The notes under the pieces are model-generated. The model had not been told where the DNA came from, did no database searches, and was given only the letters and a program-made list of their open reading frames with translations. Position numbers and translations under genes: made by a program. Below, one piece after another: positions 27,629-30,844 of a DNA stretch of 30,844 bases (its first letter is position 1; each line of letters begins with the position of its first letter). The DNA is from a virus. The stretch covers positions 1-30,844 of the IMG/VR virus record IMGVR_UViG_3300043803_000818; one strand, 5' to 3'.

Positions 27629-28306
27629 ATGTCCGACAAGACCTGCACCGACTGCGGCCAGTCCTTTCCACTTTCCAGAAACCACTTCCGCGTCAAGAAG
27701 GACGGGTCGTGGGATCCCCGCTGCGTCATGTGCCGTGCGAAGGTGAATCGTGGCAAGAAGTTGAAGCAGAAGAAGCGGGACATGGCCGCAATCGAGGATG
27801 GTGCCCTCGACGCTTTCGCGAAGGCTGCTGGCAGGGGTGGCGAGAACATCCCGCACTCCAGCGAACTCCTGGAACGGCTGATGGAGTATTTCGGCGGGTC
27901 CAACGGATTCGCCGCCATGATGGTCAAGCAGTATTTCGACGCCCCTCCCGGTGGCTCGCACCGCACCAAGTTGCTGGAGGGCATCGTCCGCCTTGTCACG
28001 AAGAACACCGAACTGGGCGGGGCGAAGAAGCCGCTGACTCAGTGGTCTGACGAGGAGTTGGAGTCCGAGTTGGATCAGCGTCTCAGCCGCATTGCCATGA
28101 GTATTGGTGGAGGGTTCCTCAATGTCGAAGTCACGCCGCAAACCCCCTCAGATTTCGCCGCTGCCGTCCGTCAAGCGATTGGGGTCGTTCCAGCAGAGCG
28201 AACTCAAGGAGATGCAGGCGGAGTTGGCGAGCCGCCGAATCGAGGCATTGCGGCTCTACCAGCCGACGCCCAAGCAGGAGGAAGTCCACCAGTCCCGGTC
28301 GAGTGA
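27629..28306 (+). CDS. Zinc-ribbon protein, probable small terminase subunit
   Basis: Up to 225 residues. C6-x2-C9 and C32-x2-C35 form a zinc-ribbon-like site at the N-terminus; the middle (about 52-155) is helical and acidic (HSSELLERLMEYFGGSNGF, SDEELESELDQRLSRI). Position directly before the large terminase fits a small terminase subunit, which recognises the packaging site. The last 62 residues lie over the large terminase start (28122) in another frame and have Pro/Ala/Gly-rich composition, so the natural C-terminus may be shorter or the overlap real. Role by position only. Confidence 0.55.
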   Translation: MSDKTCTDCGQSFPLSRNHFRVKKDGSWDPRCVMCRAKVNRGKKLKQKKRDMAAIEDGALDAFAKAAGRGGENIPHSSELLERLMEYFGGSNGFAAMMVKQYFDAPPGGSHRTKLLEGIVRLVTKNTELGGAKKPLTQWSDEELESELDQRLSRIAMSIGGGFLNVEVTPQTPSDFAAAVRQAIGVVPAERTQGDAGGVGEPPNRGIAALPADAQAGGSPPVPVE

Positions 28307-29828
28307 GATGCTCGTGCTGGGCGGCAACCGCTCCGGCAAGTCGCTCTGCACGTTCGTGGAAGATGCTCGTGCCGTCTGCGGTAAAGACCCGCACGGGAAG
28401 TATCCCGAGAAGGACGGCATCCTCGCCATCGTCGGCAAGGACTGGAAGCACATCGGCCTTGTGGTCTACCCCATGCTGTTCATGGCTGGGGCGTTCAAGA
28501 TCATCAAGGACGAGAAGACCGGCGAGTGGCGGGCCTACAACCCGGCGACCGACGCTGCCCGTGAGCGTGAGGCCAAGCCTGCCCCGCCGCTGATTCCGCC
28601 TCGCATGGTGGCGAAGAAGTCGTGGATTCTGAAGTCCGCCCGCTACATCCAGTCCTGCACGCTGACCAACGGCTGGCAAATCTACTTCTTCTCGTCGGAA
28701 GGAGAGCCGCCGCAGGGCTGGCAGGCAAACAGGGTCCACATCGACGAAGACGTAAACAACGGCGATGCGTGGGTTCCGGAAATGCAGGCCCGCCTCTCTG
28801 ACCGTCGCGGTGTATTTGCGTGGTCGGCTATGCCGCACAGCAAGAACGACTCGCTCCAGTCGCTTGCGGAGCGGGCCGACAAGTTGGCGGAGGAGGGCGT
28901 CGAGAATCCGACCATCGTCAAGTTCCAACTCAGATTTTTGGATAATCCCCATATCCCGGACGACGAGAAGCGGAAGCGTATCGAAGGCTGGGCGGCACTG
29001 GGCGACGACGTGCTGCGGATGCGCAGTGAGGGCGAGTTCATCAGCGACTCGATCCTCTGCTACCCGACGTTCGCCATGCACGTTCACGGCCACGACCGGA
29101 CGGAACTGGAGAACCTGACCGTCCCGAACGATTGGTGCCGGTACGCCGCCATCGACCCTGGTCACGCCGTCACGTCGGTGCTGTTCGCGGCCGTGCCGCC
29201 CGACGAGTCGATGATGCTGATCTACGACCAACTCTACATCCGCAACTGCAACGCCATCATCTTTGGCGAGAAGATGCGGGAGAAGTGTCAGGGCCAGAAC
29301 TTCTACGCCTTCATCATCGACATGCACGGCGGTCGGCTCCGCGAGATCGGTTCCGGACGCCTGCCGGTGGAACTGTACACCGAGCAACTCAAGGCGCAGG
29401 GGGTTGCCAGCGAGACGACGGGGCACAGTTTCCTGGCGGGGTGCGACGACGTGCAGGCCCGCATGTCGGCCGTCCGGAACTACCTCCACATCCGCCCTGA
29501 CGGCAAGCCCATGCTGCGGGTGCTGCGGAGCGCCGTCCCCGACCTGGAGCGGGAACTCAAGCGGTACAAGCACAAAACCCAGTTGGTGGGCGGAACCTAC
29601 GTCGTGACGGACCAGCCGAACACTCGGGGGGAAGTCCATGCCTGCCAGTGTTTGGAGTACCTCTGTGCCTATCGACCTCGATGGCACAAGCCTAAAGTCG
29701 ATGTCGGTCCCGATCCCTGGTACGTCGATTGGATGCGGAAACGCAAGAAGCGTCTCTCATCCGAGTCCGACGAGTTCATCTTCTTAGGCCCACAGTCAGG
29801 AGCGAAGTATGGAAGCCGAATCCTTTAG
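28122..29828 (+). CDS. Terminase large subunit
   Basis: 568 residues. Walker A is GGNRSGKS (67-74); the Walker B-like region is NRVHIDED. A nuclease-like segment with AAIDPGHAVTSV and FIIDMHGG occurs in the second half, matching the two-domain ATPase-plus-nuclease plan of TerL. TerL packages DNA into the empty head through the portal and cuts it. The ATG follows GGTGGAGGGTTCCTC (good SD); an upstream in-frame TTG at 28104 is not favoured. Overlaps the next gene by 20 bp. Confidence 0.9.
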   Translation: MSKSRRKPPQISPLPSVKRLGSFQQSELKEMQAELASRRIEALRLYQPTPKQEEVHQSRSSEMLVLGGNRSGKSLCTFVEDARAVCGKDPHGKYPEKDGILAIVGKDWKHIGLVVYPMLFMAGAFKIIKDEKTGEWRAYNPATDAAREREAKPAPPLIPPRMVAKKSWILKSARYIQSCTLTNGWQIYFFSSEGEPPQGWQANRVHIDEDVNNGDAWVPEMQARLSDRRGVFAWSAMPHSKNDSLQSLAERADKLAEEGVENPTIVKFQLRFLDNPHIPDDEKRKRIEGWAALGDDVLRMRSEGEFISDSILCYPTFAMHVHGHDRTELENLTVPNDWCRYAAIDPGHAVTSVLFAAVPPDESMMLIYDQLYIRNCNAIIFGEKMREKCQGQNFYAFIIDMHGGRLREIGSGRLPVELYTEQLKAQGVASETTGHSFLAGCDDVQARMSAVRNYLHIRPDGKPMLRVLRSAVPDLERELKRYKHKTQLVGGTYVVTDQPNTRGEVHACQCLEYLCAYRPRWHKPKVDVGPDPWYVDWMRKRKKRLSSESDEFIFLGPQSGAKYGSRIL

Positions 29829-30168
29829 CCCGCCGCAGGTCCGGGTTGGCGACAGCGTGTACTGGTATCACGACCCGCTCAACTGCAACGAGCCGACGCT
29901 CGGGTGGATCGTGGAGCGACCGGGTGTCATGACGGTCAGCGTCCTCACCTTCTCCCCGAACACGGGGTTCCTGGAGCGTCCGTCCGTGCGGCACAAGGAC
30001 GATCCCGGCTTGCAGGAACACTCCGAGTGGCGGCAGTGGGGCTGCTGGGACTTCACGCCGCAGTCTGCCCAGATGCGAAAGATGGATGGCCTCGTGGCTC
30101 AGATCGCCAGCCTGACGGAACAGGTTGCCCTTGCAAGGAAGCAAAACGGTGGAACCAAGAACGGGTGA
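29809..30168 (+). CDS. Hypothetical protein between terminase and portal
   Basis: 119 residues: beta-rich N-terminal part (VRVGDSVYWYHDPLN, LGWIVERPGVMTVSV) and a helical end (MDGLVAQIASLTEQVALARK). CAGGAGCG 3-8 nt before the ATG. The start lies inside the terminase 3' end by 20 bp. A small protein at this spot is common in phages; function unknown. Confidence 0.6.
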   Translation: MEAESFSPPQVRVGDSVYWYHDPLNCNEPTLGWIVERPGVMTVSVLTFSPNTGFLERPSVRHKDDPGLQEHSEWRQWGCWDFTPQSAQMRKMDGLVAQIASLTEQVALARKQNGGTKNG

Positions 30169-30844
30169 GGACGCCCTTCGCTCTCTGGCGACTGGGTGGC
30201 TCAAGAAGATCGAACTGTCTCTCAAGCACAAGCGTCCTTTCACGGAGGACGGCCGGGAGGCCATGTCGTTCTTCGACGGGCCGCACAACTGGTTCTGGAA
30301 AGACACCTACGCCCGCCACGAGTACGGCTACAACCGGACCATCGCCCCGCCTGCGTTTCGCATGCAGGTGAATCGCGTCTTTGAGGCGGTGAAGTTGTTT
30401 GGCAGCGTCATCTACCACCGCAATCCGGTGCGGACGGTGACGCCCGCCAAGTACCCGTTCGTCTCGCCGGAGGTGGTGGGCGTCGTGGACGAGCAGTCCA
30501 TGATGGCGTACCAGCAGGCGGCACAGGACACGATCCAGCGGACGGAGATCCGCAAGATCGCTGCCATGCTCATGGAGCGGTATCTGAACTACACGCCCAC
30601 CGAACTCGACCTCAAGACGCACAGCCGTCGCGTCGTGGACGAGGCGATCATCAAGGGCATGGGCGTGTGGTGGACGGAGATGGTCACGCTGCCCGGCTCG
30701 GACATCGGCGTCATCGGGTCGTTTGCGGACAGCGTGGACAACTTCACGATGGACCCGGACGCCACCGAGATCGAGGACATCACATGGTGTGCCCGGCGTT
30801 GCACGCACCCGATTGACGTAGTGGCCCGCCAGTACGGCCTGGAT
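30149..30844 (+). CDS. Portal protein, N-terminal part (runs off the window)
   Basis: Partial, at least 232 residues. GTG start with AAGGAAGC 7-8 nt upstream; reading stays open to the end of the window. EAMSFFDGPHNWFWKDTYA and PAFRMQVNRVFEAVKLFGSVIYH resemble the start of podovirus/siphovirus portal proteins; NFTMDPDATEIEDITWC continues the pattern. Immediate follow-up of terminase fits portal. The other end must be read from adjacent sequence. Confidence 0.75.
   Translation, partial: MEPRTGEDALRSLATGWLKKIELSLKHKRPFTEDGREAMSFFDGPHNWFWKDTYARHEYGYNRTIAPPAFRMQVNRVFEAVKLFGSVIYHRNPVRTVTPAKYPFVSPEVVGVVDEQSMMAYQQAAQDTIQRTEIRKIAAMLMERYLNYTPTELDLKTHSRRVVDEAIIKGMGVWWTEMVTLPGSDIGVIGSFADSVDNFTMDPDATEIEDITWCARRCTHPIDVVARQYGLD

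Noticed and set aside
28131-29687. 518-residue minus-strand open frame over the terminase gene
   Set aside because: Antisense to clear Walker and nuclease motifs; composition typical of a shadow; no ribosome site.

Overview
This window is a stretch of a GC-rich tailed double-stranded DNA phage genome (Caudoviricetes) or a related prophage. The evidence is a terminase large subunit, the start of a portal protein, a major capsid protein preceded by a scaffold-like protein, a phage-type SSB, a phage-encoded sigma factor and many tiny, tightly packed or 4-nt-overlapping genes. No host marker gene, rRNA or canonical tRNA is visible, so the host cannot be named from the sequence. Genes are packed with start/stop overlaps (ATGA, GTGA, TGATG) and good Shine-Dalgarno sites, so the host is a bacterium with ordinary initiation.

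Layout: (1) 24-6689, rightward: a MazG-like nucleotide pyrophosphohydrolase (DUF5664 type), two to three small unknown proteins, a papain-like cysteine-protease-fold protein, a cluster of small membrane/secreted proteins that could be the lysis genes, a large LamG-like adhesin (probable tail fibre), a small partner, and a sigma-70-family factor. (2) 6616-18930, leftward: a serine recombinase at the distal end, then (going upstream) a MoxR-type AAA ATPase with a metallopeptidase/VWA partner, several small unknown proteins, a LexA-like winged-helix protein, a beta-clamp-like protein, a class II glutamine amidotransferase, an amidoligase and a series of tiny genes. (3) 18931-19273: a 343-bp divergent control region. 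(4) 19274-30844, rightward: SSB, small early-type genes, then head genes (HExxH protein, large probable virion protein, scaffold, major capsid, decoration-like protein, small genes, probable small terminase, large terminase, a small gene, portal, which runs off the end). The major capsid gene lies upstream of terminase and portal, the reverse of the common order.

The most unusual feature is a family of nine copies of a 15-bp element (minus-strand CCGCTGCGGAGTCTG) in the leftward operon between 11.4 and 19.0 kb. Seven copies sit directly after a stop codon, one lies inside a 39-bp exact duplication that also covers a stop codon (as does one of the seven), and one sits in the 5' leader of the first gene of the operon. 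Eight of the nine are followed within about 5-15 nt by a GC-rich hairpin and then by the ribosome binding site and start codon of the next gene. Two of those hairpins look like intrinsic terminators with U-rich tails although they lie inside the operon, just ahead of a gene. This looks like an undescribed, phage-specific regulatory RNA or DNA element (antitermination, attenuation, RNA processing or a stoperator-like repressor site).

A second system of interest is the adjacent amidotransferase and amidoligase pair (14754-16890), the latter with an N-terminal run of Tyr-Asp-x-x-Gly repeats, which by family knowledge suggests an isopeptide-forming or amide-forming modification system. All functions are read from motifs by eye; no database search was run.
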